Positions 52,695 to 62,683 of a DNA stretch of 64,000 nucleotides are shown in pieces; the stretch's first letter is position 1; each line of letters starts with the position of its first letter. The notes beneath the pieces were generated by a model. It was not told the origin of the DNA, ran no database searches, and worked only from the letters and a program-made list of their open reading frames with translations. The position numbers and the translations under genes are program-made. The DNA is from Paenibacillus peoriae KCTC 3763 (GTDB lineage: Bacteria; Bacillota; Bacilli; Paenibacillales; Paenibacillaceae), in assembly GCF_000236805.1 (NCBI RefSeq), contig NZ_AGFX01000031.1:62001-126000 (forward strand). The letters run 5' to 3'.

Positions 52695-53669
52695 CTACTT
52701 CTGTGGAGCGTTCTCTTTATTCCGCTGCACAAGAAGATCTGCAATCTCTTCAGCTTGTCCCACAATAGCAATGGGATCAAAATACCAATACCGGTCCTCC
52801 TGAAGCTCAAAAACTCTGTCATTTCGAACGGCACTCAGTGACTTCCATATGCTGTCTCCCTTATATCCGGTGTTTTCCTTACTAACGGTTAGAAAAATAT
52901 AAGAGCCTGCATACTTGTCAATTACCTCTCTCGAAACTGACTTCCATTGAGTTTCACCCATGAGTTCTTTTTGAACCAGCGGTGGTGGTGTTAACTCAAG
53001 ACCTCTATAGATCGCCTGGCCTCCTCTGCCAAAATTGTCACCATATACATAGTATTCCTTGGGAGAGGCCTCCATAACAGTAAACGTATCCCCAGGCTGG
53101 ATGATTCCCTTCAACTTGTCACGCGCCGCCTGCATCCGCTGATCATATTGGGCAAGCCATGTTTCGGCCTCTCGTTCTTTTCCAAGAAGCTCACCGAAAG
53201 CTGTCAGCTCCTCATGCACATTTTTGTACGTCCCATAAGGAATGACGATAGTTGGAGCAATTTTGCTGTATTTCTCATACTCGCCTACATCTTTGGAACC
53301 AATCAGGATCAAATCCGGCTCCAGAGCCAGGACTTTTTCAACGGACACGCTACCGCGGTCCCCAATACTTGCAATGTCTTGTACAAGCTCCTTCGAGAAC
53401 GGGTTATCCAGATAATACTTTACACTTCCCACGGGTTTGATCCCGAGGGCCAATAAATCATTTTGATACATATCTACCACGATCCGTTTGGGCTGAACAG
53501 GAATCGTAATCTCTCCATGAATGGTTTTGACTGTCTTGGTTGCCGCTGGCTTCTGCCCGCCAGAAGCTTGATCCTGCTTTTCAGCAGCCGGGTTCATTTT
53601 GCCTGCACATGCGCTCAGAGCTACAACGAGTACAAGCAGTATTGCCAAACTCCAAATTTGCTTCTTCAA
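52695..53669 (-). CDS. Iron-siderophore substrate-binding lipoprotein
   Basis: About 324 residues, a class III periplasmic-binding-like lipoprotein with lipobox LSAC. Two lobes are visible: PKRIVVDMYQNDLLALGIKPVG and VLALEPDLILIGSKDVGEYEKYSKIAPTIVIPYG in lobe 1, then a long connecting helix and YVYGDNFGRGGQAIYRGLEL in lobe 2. TTG at 53669 lies nine bases after GAGAGGG, which is too close to the ATG at 53678. It is last in a three-gene run with an ABC exporter and a second binding protein. It captures a ferric siderophore for the FecCD pair. Confidence 0.88.
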   Translation of the reverse strand: MKKQIWSLAILLVLVVALSACAGKMNPAAEKQDQASGGQKPAATKTVKTIHGEITIPVQPKRIVVDMYQNDLLALGIKPVGSVKYYLDNPFSKELVQDIASIGDRGSVSVEKVLALEPDLILIGSKDVGEYEKYSKIAPTIVIPYGTYKNVHEELTAFGELLGKEREAETWLAQYDQRMQAARDKLKGIIQPGDTFTVMEASPKEYYVYGDNFGRGGQAIYRGLELTPPPLVQKELMGETQWKSVSREVIDKYAGSYIFLTVSKENTGYKGDSIWKSLSAVRNDRVFELQEDRYWYFDPIAIVGQAEEIADLLVQRNKENAPQK

Positions 53670-53706
53670 GAAATTCATCCCTCTCGCTTTGCTTTCAAAG
53701 ACCTAA

Positions 53707-55422
53707 TTACGTACCATACTGAGCTTGGTGCAGACGGCTATAAGCCCCCTTTGCGATCAGCAATTCTTCATGTCTCCCTTGCTCGACGATACCCTGATCT
53801 GCAACTACGATAATGCGGTCGGCATTTTTGATCGTTGCCAAACGATGGGCAATCACGAGCGTTGTGCGGCCTTCCGACAGCTCCGCCAGCGCCTGCTGAA
53901 TCGCGGCCTCCGTCTCCGTATCCAATGCCGATGTTGCTTCATCCAAAATGAGAATTGGCGGATTTTTCAGAAACATCCGGGCAATAGACAAGCGTTGCTT
54001 TTGACCGCCAGACAGCTTCACGCCTCGTTCGCCAATCATCGTATCCAGCCCTTCCGGATATGAGCGAACCAGATCTTCAATCTGAGCCCGCCGGGCAGCA
54101 TCCCAAATTTCGTCTTCTGAAGCATCAAGTTTGCCGTAAGCAATATTTTCACGAATCGTCCCATCAAAGAGGAATACATCCTGCTGTACGATACCAATCA
54201 TGGATCGCAGCGAATCCAGCTTCATTTCACGGATATCCATGCCATCAATCGTAATGCTGCCTTCCTCGACATCATAGAAGCGAGGCAGCAAGCTGCAAAG
54301 TGTCGTTTTACCTGCCCCTGAAGGACCAACAAGTGCTACGGTTTCTCCTGCATGAATGGATAGGTCTACTTTGCGTAGTACCTTATCTTTGTTTTCATAG
54401 CCAAACGTTACACCCTCAAATTGAATATCTCCGTTAAGATGCTTAACCGTCTTGGCAGCCGGCAAATCCTCTACGTCAGATTCACTCTCCAGCAAATCCA
54501 GGTAACGTCGGAAGCCGGCAATCCCTTTGGGATATGTTTCAATGACGGAGTTAATTTGTTTGATTGGTGCGAGAAATACATTGGACAGCATTACAAATGC
54601 GATAAATTCCCCATAGGTCATCTGCCCCTCAATAACAAACCATGTTCCACATACAAGCACAAACAATGAGACCAGCTTCATCAGTATAAAACTGATCGAA
54701 GAATTCCATGCCATAATACGATAAGCGATCAGCTTTGTTTTACGAAACCGTCCGTTATTTTCAGCAAAACGTTTCATTTCATGTGCTTCGTTGGAGAAAG
54801 CCTGTACAACGCGGATACCGCTAACGTTGTTTTCAATCCGGGCGTTGTAATCCGCAATATCAGAAAACATACGATGGAAAGCAGCATTCATTTTGCGGCT
54901 AAAATACAAGGACAAGTAAATCATCAGCGGAACAATAATAAATGTCAGCACAGCCAGCCTCCAGTTAATGCTAAGCATGATACCGAAGGCCCCGCCCAGA
55001 GTCATCAGCGCGATGAACAAATCCTCGGGCCCGTGGTGGGCAATTTCTCCGATATCCATCAGATCGTTGGTCATACGGGAGACCAGATGCCCTGTTTTGT
55101 TATTGTCAAAAAAGCGAAAGGATTGCTTTTGCACCCGATCAAACAGCTTTTTGCGCATGTCTGACTCAATGTTAATTCCCAGCTTGTGCCCCCAATAGGT
55201 AACCACGTAATTCAGTCCGGCACTTACGACATAAATCCCAAGCAAAGCTAGACAGGCAAATAAAATCCATTTCCAGTTCCCGCTGGGCAGCAAATCATCG
55301 ACCACCCGGTTAACCGCAAGGGGAAAAGCCAGTTCCAACAGCGCAGCCAGCAAGGCACAAGAGAAATCAATGATAAATAAAGTCCGATAAGGACGGTAGT
55401 ATTCAAAAAATCGTCTTAGCAT
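53707..55422 (-). CDS. ABC transporter, fused membrane and ATPase domains
   Basis: A 571-residue exporter-type half-transporter (ABCB/MsbA-like). Six membrane helices fill residues 1-310; the ATPase has Walker A GPSGAGKTT near 365, Q-loop IVQQDVFLFDGTIRENIAYG, signature LSGGQKQR near 475, Walker B ILILDEATSALD and H-loop IAHRLAT. It is placed between two siderophore-binding lipoprotein genes behind a Fur box, so it may export a siderophore or take part in iron-chelate handling, like the IrtAB group. A homodimer is expected. Start ATG at 55422 follows AAGGGAGAT. Confidence 0.9.
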   Translation of the reverse strand: MLRRFFEYYRPYRTLFIIDFSCALLAALLELAFPLAVNRVVDDLLPSGNWKWILFACLALLGIYVVSAGLNYVVTYWGHKLGINIESDMRKKLFDRVQKQSFRFFDNNKTGHLVSRMTNDLMDIGEIAHHGPEDLFIALMTLGGAFGIMLSINWRLAVLTFIIVPLMIYLSLYFSRKMNAAFHRMFSDIADYNARIENNVSGIRVVQAFSNEAHEMKRFAENNGRFRKTKLIAYRIMAWNSSISFILMKLVSLFVLVCGTWFVIEGQMTYGEFIAFVMLSNVFLAPIKQINSVIETYPKGIAGFRRYLDLLESESDVEDLPAAKTVKHLNGDIQFEGVTFGYENKDKVLRKVDLSIHAGETVALVGPSGAGKTTLCSLLPRFYDVEEGSITIDGMDIREMKLDSLRSMIGIVQQDVFLFDGTIRENIAYGKLDASEDEIWDAARRAQIEDLVRSYPEGLDTMIGERGVKLSGGQKQRLSIARMFLKNPPILILDEATSALDTETEAAIQQALAELSEGRTTLVIAHRLATIKNADRIIVVADQGIVEQGRHEELLIAKGAYSRLHQAQYGT

Positions 55423-55459
55423 CGTTATGACATCTCCCTTCCTATTTCAATTGAATCGA

Positions 55460-56467
55460 TCATTTAGGATCGACGGAAAACATTTTAATGGCTTCATCCA
55501 GCGATTGATCAATAGCAAGGGGTGAATATGTAAACCATGGATCAGCCTTGATGAAATACACTTTGTGGTTTTTGACAGCCAGCAGGTTTTTCCACAATGC
55601 ACTTTGCTCAATTTCCTTAAGTATTCCGTCTTTAGTCGCTTCATCATAAACGAGCATAATAATCCGGTCTCCAGACAGTTCAGGCAGCTTTTCCATCGAA
55701 ATAGAATCATAAACAAAGTTAAATTTCGGGTCCTGAGCCAGCTTCTGACGTATGTACTCGGGCGGGTTCAATTCCAGTGAACGGTAAATGACATGGCCTA
55801 CATTTCGCGCCCCGTAAACTCTTAGCACATCCTTGCCATAGGTCATATAAATCGTAACGGATTCATCTTTCTTAAATTTCCCGGCTAGTTTCTTTCGACC
55901 TTCTTCGGCCTTTTTGTCGAGGTTAGCGATCCATTGCTCGGCTTCCTTGTCCTTACCCAGCACAGCTGCAACATCCTGCAATTGCTTGAATACATCCCCG
56001 TTTCCAAAAGAAACGACCACGGTTGGAGCAATCTTTTCCAACTGCTCCTTCACTTCCGGAGTGGTATCTTCTGTTGCAATGATCAGGTCCGGTTGGAGCT
56101 CAAGCACCTTTTCAACATTGGTCGGGTTCCCAATATCAGCAATCCCGTCAATCTTTCCTTTTAAATAGTCGCCTTCCAGCAAATAAGAAGTAGCTCCCAC
56201 TGGCTTAACACCCAAAGTCAACATAGCATCCAAATATTGCGTCGTGACTACACGCTGCGGATTGACAGGAATACTGATCTTATTGCCAGTAGCATCTGTA
56301 TACTCACGCGTAGCAACCGTTTTCGACTGCCCGGAAGAATCATTAGTACCCGTCTCTTTATTCGTCTGATTGTTGTTATCTGCGTTCCCGCATGCGCCTA
56401 ACACCAACGTCAACAGTACAACCAGACAAAACGTGATTCCTAATTTTGATCTGTTATTTTGCTGCAC
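55460..56467 (-). CDS. Iron-siderophore substrate-binding lipoprotein
   Basis: A 335-residue lipoprotein, lipobox LGAC with Cys at 26, followed by an Asn/Thr-rich linker. Lobe 1 (PQRVVTTQYLDAMLTLGVKPVGAT, VLELQPDLIIATEDTTPEVKEQLEKIAPTVVVSFG) and lobe 2 (VLRVYGARNVGHVIYRSLEL) match the FhuD/FeuA-like family; it is a paralogue of the 52695-53669 protein. The start is GTG at 56467 with AAGGGGG upstream. A Fur box lies about 36-54 bases upstream, so it heads an iron-regulated operon with the ABC exporter and the second binding protein. Confidence 0.92.
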   Translation of the reverse strand: MQQNNRSKLGITFCLVVLLTLVLGACGNADNNNQTNKETGTNDSSGQSKTVATREYTDATGNKISIPVNPQRVVTTQYLDAMLTLGVKPVGATSYLLEGDYLKGKIDGIADIGNPTNVEKVLELQPDLIIATEDTTPEVKEQLEKIAPTVVVSFGNGDVFKQLQDVAAVLGKDKEAEQWIANLDKKAEEGRKKLAGKFKKDESVTIYMTYGKDVLRVYGARNVGHVIYRSLELNPPEYIRQKLAQDPKFNFVYDSISMEKLPELSGDRIIMLVYDEATKDGILKEIEQSALWKNLLAVKNHKVYFIKADPWFTYSPLAIDQSLDEAIKMFSVDPK

Positions 56468-56502
56468 GATAGTAAATCCCCCTTAAACATATATATCAAA
56501 AT

Positions 56503-56521
56503 GATAGTGATTCTCATTATC
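56503..56521. promoter_or_regulatory. Fur box upstream of binding-protein/exporter operon
   Basis: GATAGTGATTCTCATTATC, a good match to the 19-base Fur consensus, immediately upstream of the GTG start at 56467. Confidence 0.88.
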
Positions 56522-56624
56522 ATATAATTTTTATTTTATCTATTAACGAGTCTTCTTACAATACAAATTTTAGATGTAGCTTTATCCGATTTAGGGATAC
56601 AAAGTGAACCGGAGCGGATCAAAT

Positions 56625-56663
56625 CCAAAAAAAAGACTGATGCACATGTTTGCATCAGTCCGA
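56625..56663 (-). terminator. Terminator of the rbs operon
   Basis: Perfect ten-base arms GACTGATGCA (56635-56644) and TGCATCAGTC (56651-56660) followed on the minus strand by eight Ts. Confidence 0.88.
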
Positions 56664-56693
56664 GACCTTAACTTTATTGGGTATACACCCGTT

Positions 56694-57614
56694 TTATTTC
56701 GATTGATCCACTAACTCCAGCTTCGCAGGAATTGATTTTTTCACGGTTTTCCCTTGAAGTACATCCTTGGCTGCCTGAACAGCCAATTGCCCAATCAGCT
56801 CGGGTTGCTGAGCCACTGTGGCTGTCAGCTTGCCCTCCTTAATAGATTTAAGCGCATCCTCGTTACCGTCAAAGCCGATGACTGGAATGTTCTTGCCTGA
56901 GCTTTGGATGGCCTCGATCGCCCCCAGTGCCATTTCATCATTGTGGGCAAATACTGCCTGAACATCCGGATTGCCTTGCAGCAGATTTTCCATGACATTC
57001 AAGCCTTTGGTTCGATCAAAATCGGCCGCTTGCTTGGCAATCACTTTCAGTTCCTTGTCGGCCACTTCATGAAAGCCTTTTCCTCGTTCGCGGGTAGCAG
57101 ATGCACCTGGCACACCTTCCAACTCGATCACCTTGGCTCCTTTGCCGGCGTGTTCCACCAAGTATCTGGCTGCCATCCGTCCGCCCTCCACGTTGTCAGA
57201 AGCGACCAGTGTTTTTACATCCCCTTTGTCAGCCGAACGATCCAGCGTAATGACCGGGATGTTCGAAGTATTCGCGGATTGTACCGCCGTGGAAATCGCT
57301 GACGAATCCGTCGGGTTGATCAGGAGGGCATTCACACCCTGCTGCATCAGATCTTCTACATCGTTGCTTTGTTTCGCCGAATCATTTTGTGCATCGACGA
57401 CAATGACTTGAACTCCTTGTTTTTTGGCCTCTGCAACGACTCCGTCCTTGAGAGATACGAAAAATGGATTATTCAGCGTCGAGATCGACAAGCCGATTTT
57501 AATGTCCTTCAAATTCGCAGCCGCTTTAGGCTTCGCCCACTCCGGCGGCTCCAGGGAACAGCCTGTCATGAGCACAAGCAGCAGGGCTGTCATGATTAAT
57601 GTAAGCTTTTTCAT
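56694..57614 (-). CDS. rbsB: Ribose ABC transporter, binding lipoprotein
   Basis: A 306-residue ribose-binding lipoprotein, lipobox MTGC with Cys at 19. The type I periplasmic fold begins IGLSISTLNNPFFVSLKDGV, with DRSADKG, SDNVEGGRMAARYL and FAHNDEMALGAIEAI typical of RbsB. It is last in the operon, downstream of rbsA and rbsC, as in Bacillus. RBS AAGGAGACC precedes ATG at 57614. Confidence 0.95.
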   Translation of the reverse strand: MKKLTLIMTALLLVLMTGCSLEPPEWAKPKAAANLKDIKIGLSISTLNNPFFVSLKDGVVAEAKKQGVQVIVVDAQNDSAKQSNDVEDLMQQGVNALLINPTDSSAISTAVQSANTSNIPVITLDRSADKGDVKTLVASDNVEGGRMAARYLVEHAGKGAKVIELEGVPGASATRERGKGFHEVADKELKVIAKQAADFDRTKGLNVMENLLQGNPDVQAVFAHNDEMALGAIEAIQSSGKNIPVIGFDGNEDALKSIKEGKLTATVAQQPELIGQLAVQAAKDVLQGKTVKKSIPAKLELVDQSK

Positions 57615-57647
57615 AGTTGTGGTCTCCTTTGATACAGATTAGGTAGT

Positions 57648-58616
57648 TTATGCGGACTTCTTGCGGTCAATCAGTACAGCAATGGCGATGACAATCCCTT
57701 TTACCACCATTTGATAAAAAGAATTAACACCCAGCAAATTCAAGCCATTGTTTAACGTACCGATAATAAGCACACCAATCAACGTACCTACGATTCGTCC
57801 GCGTCCTCCTGACAGGCTTGTTCCACCCAGTACGACGGCCGCAATGGCATCCAGTTCATAAGAGGTTCCTGCTGTCGGTTGCGCCGAATCCAGACGTGAG
57901 GTCAGGATCGCACCAGCCAAAGCGGAAAGCATCCCGGCCAGCGAGTAAATCCAAATTTTAACGCGTGGTACTTTAATGCCTGATACGATGGACGCTCTCT
58001 CATTTCCCCCGATGGCATACGTTTTGCGTCCAAACGGCGTTTTATGCAAAATGACCCACAGTACTGCAAACGTAATGAGCGTCGTAATTGCTGGAACCGG
58101 AATACCAAACTGGTAGCCACGACCAAACAATTGAAAAATCAGACTATCCCCGAGTCCTGTAATGGGATTCCCGTCGGTATAGACGAGTGTCAATCCTCTG
58201 AAAATGGTCATGGTTGCTAATGTAGCGATAAACGGAGCCATTTTACCTTTAGTGATCATCAAGCCATTGACCATCCCCATCACGCCACCCAATGCGCAGC
58301 CAATGATTATCGCCAGAATTGGATCGAAACCGGCCAGCATCATATTGGCAACAAAGGCGCTGGATAGTGCTAATATGGAGCCGACTGACAAATCAATTCC
58401 ACCTGTGAGAATAACGAAGGTCATGCCAAACGCAATCAGCGCATTAATGGACACCTGTCGTAACAAGTTCAAAATATTGAGCGGTTCCAAAAAACTGGGA
58501 TTCAAGACAGAGACGATGATCACCAGAATAATGAGTCCCAACAACGGACCAAGCTTTTGTGTAATTTGTGACATCGAAAAGCCTTTGCTGCCTTTTGCTT
58601 CATTCATAGTTGTCAT
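57648..58616 (-). CDS. rbsC: Ribose ABC transporter, permease
   Basis: A 322-residue permease with about eight to ten membrane helices. The RbsC pattern is clear: NILNLLRQVSINALIAFGMTFVILTGGIDLSVGSI near 44-78, PFIATLATMTIFRGLTLVYTDGNPI near 130-155 and AAVVLGGTSLSGGRGRIVGTLIG near 260. Its ATG is one base after the rbsA stop (TAATATG). It forms the ribose channel with RbsA and RbsB. Confidence 0.95.
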   Translation of the reverse strand: MTTMNEAKGSKGFSMSQITQKLGPLLGLIILVIIVSVLNPSFLEPLNILNLLRQVSINALIAFGMTFVILTGGIDLSVGSILALSSAFVANMMLAGFDPILAIIIGCALGGVMGMVNGLMITKGKMAPFIATLATMTIFRGLTLVYTDGNPITGLGDSLIFQLFGRGYQFGIPVPAITTLITFAVLWVILHKTPFGRKTYAIGGNERASIVSGIKVPRVKIWIYSLAGMLSALAGAILTSRLDSAQPTAGTSYELDAIAAVVLGGTSLSGGRGRIVGTLIGVLIIGTLNNGLNLLGVNSFYQMVVKGIVIAIAVLIDRKKSA

Positions 58617-58617
58617 A

Positions 58618-60099
58618 TTACTGTCCTCCTGTAGCTAACGTCATAATGTTTTCTTGTGTGGCTTCTTCCCTGCTCAGCTCTCCGCTGATCTTTCCCTCAT
58701 GCACCACGATAATACGGTCGCTCATGCCGAGTACCTCGGGGAGCTCTGAGGATACCATGATAATAGCGACTCCGCGTTCAGTCAGTTCGTTCATTAGCTG
58801 GTAAATTTCCCGTTTGGCCCCTACATCTACGCCTCTCGTTGGTTCATCGAGGATGAGAACGTTTGGTCCAATGCCTACCCATTTGGCGATAACTACCTTT
58901 TGCTGATTCCCACCTGACAGACTGCGGACAGGCGTTTCGCCCGACTGGGTTTTAATTTGTAAGCGCTTAATTAATGTGTTAACAAAATCCAGCTCTTTTT
59001 TGTCTGAAATCAATCCTTTTGAAGTAAAGCTAAACAGATTGGGCAGCACCATGTTTTCCCTGATCGAAAAGTCCAGCACCAAGCCTTCATCTTTACGGTC
59101 TTCAGTAATGAAGCCAATTCCCAACTTTACCGCATCATCCGGCTTGCGAATAGACACCTTTGTTCCACGTACATGTATCTCTCCGCTGTCTAAAGCATCC
59201 AGTCCAAAAAGTGCCCGCATGATCTCGGTCCGTCCCGAGCCCATCAAACCTGAGAAACCTACAATTTCACCCGATCTTACCGAAAAATTCACATTTTCAA
59301 ACAGACCTTTATGCGAGGCGTTTTTGACCTCAAATACCACGTCTCCCAAAGCAGGTGTTCTTGCCGGGTAGCGTTCGGTCAGCTCTCTTCCGACCATCTT
59401 ACGTACAACCTCATCAAAATTGGTATCTGGAATGGCTTGGGTATCCACTGTTTTCCCGTCACGCATGACAGTAATCCGGTCGCAGATCGCAAATATCTCC
59501 TCCATCCGGTGTGATATATATACAATTGAAACGCCATCCTTTTTCAAGGAAGTAATAACCTCAAACAGCTTTTGAATTTCCCGTTCGGTTAAGGCGGCTG
59601 TCGGTTCATCCATCACGATAACTTTTGCATCCGTCATCAGTGCTTTGGCTATTTCAATCATCTGCTGTTGACCTACAGAGCAATTGCCTGCCTCACTATT
59701 CAAAGGAAGATTTACCGCAAGCTTAACAAATTGCGCGTTTGCCAACGCTTTCATTTTAGTACTGTTCAGTAATCCCCACTTGGATGTCATTTCCTTGCCT
59801 ATAAACAGATTTTCCAGCACCGTCATCTCCGGCCACACATTCAATTCCTGATGAATAAAAGCAATTCCCTTTTGCTCGGCCTCCTTGGGGTTGGCGAAAT
59901 ACGTTTCCTGACCATCGATCATGATCGTTCCCTCATCACGCCGATGCAAACCGATTAAAATGTTCATCAATGTTGATTTGCCGGCACCATTTTCACCCAT
60001 GAGGGCATGTACTTCTCCTTCACGGAGATCAAAATCTACTCCACTCAGCACCTGATTGGTTCCAAAGGCCTTGTGTATTCCCTTCATTTGAATCTGCAT
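58618..60099 (-). CDS. rbsA: Ribose ABC transporter, duplicated ATPase
   Basis: A 493-residue tandem ABC ATPase. The N-terminal half has Walker [10 protein letters not shown] near 34, signature-like SVGQQQM and Walker [12 protein letters not shown]; the C-terminal half has [24 protein letters not shown] and [14 protein letters not shown]. The degenerate second Walker A (SGRT) is normal for sugar ATPases of this type. It follows the frameshifted rbsD; GGAGGGCG precedes ATG at 60099. Confidence 0.95.
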   Translation of the reverse strand: MQIQMKGIHKAFGTNQVLSGVDFDLREGEVHALMGENGAGKSTLMNILIGLHRRDEGTIMIDGQETYFANPKEAEQKGIAFIHQELNVWPEMTVLENLFIGKEMTSKWGLLNSTKMKALANAQFVKLAVNLPLNSEAGNCSVGQQQMIEIAKALMTDAKVIVMDEPTAALTEREIQKLFEVITSLKKDGVSIVYISHRMEEIFAICDRITVMRDGKTVDTQAIPDTNFDEVVRKMVGRELTERYPARTPALGDVVFEVKNASHKGLFENVNFSVRSGEIVGFSGLMGSGRTEIMRALFGLDALDSGEIHVRGTKVSIRKPDDAVKLGIGFITEDRKDEGLVLDFSIRENMVLPNLFSFTSKGLISDKKELDFVNTLIKRLQIKTQSGETPVRSLSGGNQQKVVIAKWVGIGPNVLILDEPTRGVDVGAKREIYQLMNELTERGVAIIMVSSELPEVLGMSDRIIVVHEGKISGELSREEATQENIMTLATGGQ

Positions 60100-60144
60100 G
60101 CTGCGCCCTCCTTTTTATTCAAAAAATATCTTAGCTGAAATGGA

Positions 60145-60578
60145 TTATCCAAAGTTAACCCCTGCCTGTAAAATACAATTGGCATACGGCTTGGCTTCAC
60201 CTGTGCGAATGATCGCCTTGGCATGCCGGGTCAGCTCCTTGAATTGTTCATGCGAGCAAAATTCAATGACGGCAGATTGTGCCGCAATCTGTTGATTTTC
60301 TGATTGCTACCTGAAAACGTACGGGTAATCTGCTGTAATGCCTGTTCATTTCCTTGTTTGATTTCTTCGGCCAACGTCACCTTTTCGATTACCATATCCG
60401 CAGCGATGACATCAACTACGTCCTGAAAGGAAGGGACACCTAGTTTAAGGGCCAAATCAATTTTGATAACGCCTTCAGGAACAGGTAAACCGGCATCGGC
60501 CACGACAATATAGTCCGTGTGGCCGAGATCCGACAGTACTTTGGATATATGACTGTTCAGGATTCCATGTTTTTTCAT
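60145..60578 (-). pseudogene. rbsD: D-ribose pyranase, frameshifted
   Basis: RbsD interconverts pyranose and furanose forms of ribose. The first two thirds read normally from ATG 60578 ([22 protein letters not shown], then [10 protein letters not shown]), but the frame then runs into an unrelated tail and stops at 60231. A second frame beginning near 60305 restores the family's end: [23 protein letters not shown] and KPYAN, stopping at 60145. One missing base in or near an A run around 60295-60305 explains this. The overall length of 434 bases is one short of whole codons. It is either a real pseudogene or a single-base sequencing error; the rest of the operon is intact. Confidence 0.88.
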
Positions 60579-60579
60579 A

Positions 60580-61458
60580 TTATAATTGCTCCTCCACTTC
60601 ACGGCGGGTCGGCATACCACCCTGGGCTCCAAATTTGGTAACAGACAATGAAGCCGCGCGATTAGCGAATTTCACACTGTCAGCCAGCGATTTTCCTTCA
60701 GCCAGCGCCACCGCAAATGCAGCGTTAAATGTATCCCCTGCACCTGTCGTATCAACGGCCTCTACTTTATAAGTAGGAACCACAACCTCCTGTTCTCCGT
60801 CGAAGAAACGTACACCATTGCTGCCCTCCGTAACAAACAGCTTGTTCGGATATTTGCGCAAGGCCTCTTGGAGGCTCATGTCCTTAAACATGATGGCAGC
60901 CTCATGCTCATTCGGCGTGATGTATGTCGCATTCTCAATCACGCTTGCTTCCACTTCACGTGCCGGAGCAGGATTAAGCAAGAACGGTACTTGGTACTTT
61001 GCGCACATTTCGCTTACATAAACGACCGTTTCCGCCGGTATTTCCTGTTGAACCAGCACCATATCCGAGCTGCGGATGACATCGAGTGCCTCTTCCACAT
61101 AAGCGGGTGTTACTTCATTATTGGCTGCCTTGACCACGACAATACTGTTATCGCCCTCAGCCAGTACAATATGTGCTGTACCACTTTCCATATGTGTAAC
61201 CGGTTTCACATGGTTGATATGAACATGATTTTCCTCGAAATTCCGCAAAATCTGTTGCCCAAAATGGTCATCCCCTACGCGCCCAATCATCGTGACGTCC
61301 GCTCCGAGCCGAGCTGCGGCTACTGCCTGGTTGGCCCCTTTGCCCCCTGGCACAGTTTTAAAGCTTTCACCTAACACGGTTTCCCCCGCACCAGGGCGCT
61401 TGGATGAAGTAACTACAAGATCCATTGAACTGCTTCCGATAATCGAAATTTTAGCCAT
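60580..61458 (-). CDS. rbsK: Ribokinase
   Basis: A 292-residue PfkB-family kinase phosphorylating ribose. [22 protein letters not shown] near 38-59 is the PfkB signature 1 region and [20 protein letters not shown] near 240-259 is signature 2 with the catalytic Asp and anion hole. ATG at 61458 with AAGGTGG overlaps the end of rbsR by eight bases; longer upstream frames are rejected. Its stop is one base before the rbsD ATG, so rbsR-K-D are coupled. Confidence 0.95.
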   Translation of the reverse strand: MAKISIIGSSSMDLVVTSSKRPGAGETVLGESFKTVPGGKGANQAVAAARLGADVTMIGRVGDDHFGQQILRNFEENHVHINHVKPVTHMESGTAHIVLAEGDNSIVVVKAANNEVTPAYVEEALDVIRSSDMVLVQQEIPAETVVYVSEMCAKYQVPFLLNPAPAREVEASVIENATYITPNEHEAAIMFKDMSLQEALRKYPNKLFVTEGSNGVRFFDGEQEVVVPTYKVEAVDTTGAGDTFNAAFAVALAEGKSLADSVKFANRAASLSVTKFGAQGGMPTRREVEEQL

Positions 61459-62479
61459 GAAAATCCACCTTTCTCGTCGTTTCCCGCTCAATAAATTTGA
61501 CAGGCAACTGAATGCTTGAATGAGTAAGTATATTCGAATGAAGATTAGGTGTGCTTGACTTCGTTGCTTGCGATTGCTCAATCAGTTGAATCAGCAGACC
61601 TGCCGCTTCCCAGCCCATTTCATAAGCAGGCTGGCGGATCGTTGACAAAGGCGGGAACAGCAAGCTGCTTAATGGTATATCATCAAACCCGATAATTTGA
61701 ACATCATCCGGGATTTTCTTTCCTAATCGATGCGCCTCATGCATTACCGCTGTTGCCACAATATCGTTACTGGCGATAACCCCATCCGTCTCCGGGTGCT
61801 TGCTGAACAGCTCTTTGGCCCACGACTCCGCATCCTTGAACGAAAAGGAAGTGGTCTCGACAACATGATAAGCAATATTCGATTGCTGTAGCTCTTCCAC
61901 CGCCCCGCGAAAACGATCCTGCGCCGGACGAATATGTGCGGGCCCCTGCAAGACTGTAATTTGTTTGCTGCCACGAGCAATTATTTCCTGAGCAGCCAAG
62001 CGACCACCGTGGGTCCCATCCGCATATACGGAGAGGCTGTCACTGGAAGTCCGGTCAAGAAAAACGACAGGAATTTTCAGCTTGGCGTAGCAATCGGCGT
62101 CAGGATCATTCGTAGATGAAATGACTCCAACGACATTATTTTGAACAAATGTGTCCATGTAATCCAGCTCTTTTTGGCGATCTTCATCACTATTGCCAAA
62201 AATAATCCGAAAATCATTTTCCTGCATTCGATCCTCCACCCCGCGAGCCAGCAAAGGAAAGTAAGGATTCGTAATATCCGGCAGAAGCAAACCAATTAAT
62301 CTGGATTTCTTTTTATACAAAGAACGAGCGACTTCGTTGGGCTTGTAATTCAGCTGCTTAACAGCCTCCTCAACCTTGCGTCGTGTGTCCTCATGCACAT
62401 ATCCTGTTTCATTAATAACTCTGGATACGGTCGCTACAGAAACACCTGCATAACTGGCGACCTGTTTAATTGTTGTCAT
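61451..62479 (-). CDS. rbsR: Ribose operon repressor
   Basis: A 342-residue LacI-family repressor. The HTH is at residues 2-25 (IKQVASYAGVSVATVSRVIN), followed by the hinge helix PNEVARSLYKKKS and a periplasmic-binding-like sensor domain (GLLLPDITNPYFPLLARGVED) with the SNDIVATAVMHEAH and FDDIPLSSLLFPPLSTI segments. It is the first gene of rbsRKDACB and is expected to repress its own operon until ribose is present. A palindromic operator lies just upstream of its start. Confidence 0.94.
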   Translation of the reverse strand: MTTIKQVASYAGVSVATVSRVINETGYVHEDTRRKVEEAVKQLNYKPNEVARSLYKKKSRLIGLLLPDITNPYFPLLARGVEDRMQENDFRIIFGNSDEDRQKELDYMDTFVQNNVVGVISSTNDPDADCYAKLKIPVVFLDRTSSDSLSVYADGTHGGRLAAQEIIARGSKQITVLQGPAHIRPAQDRFRGAVEELQQSNIAYHVVETTSFSFKDAESWAKELFSKHPETDGVIASNDIVATAVMHEAHRLGKKIPDDVQIIGFDDIPLSSLLFPPLSTIRQPAYEMGWEAAGLLIQLIEQSQATKSSTPNLHSNILTHSSIQLPVKFIERETTRKVDFHG

Positions 62480-62500
62480 ACTGTAATTTCAACTCCAATG

Positions 62501-62514
62501 TGTAACCGGTTACA
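62501..62514. promoter_or_regulatory. RbsR operator / cre site
   Basis: Perfect palindrome TGTAACCGGTTACA, 22 bases upstream of the rbsR start. It is a LacI-family operator with a central CG and also fits the CcpA cre pattern TGWAANCGNTNWCA. Confidence 0.82.
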
Positions 62515-62683
62515 GATATAAAATATCACAGCATTTATTTTTTGGCAAGCATTAAATATTTGCACGTTAACTGCTTTGGGCTTATAATCCATATTGTAAC
62601 CAAATGAGTTTCATCTTGATACACATTGTAAAAGTGAGCTGACCCATTTCCGCTTGCTCAATAAAACATGGAGGCTTTTCCTT

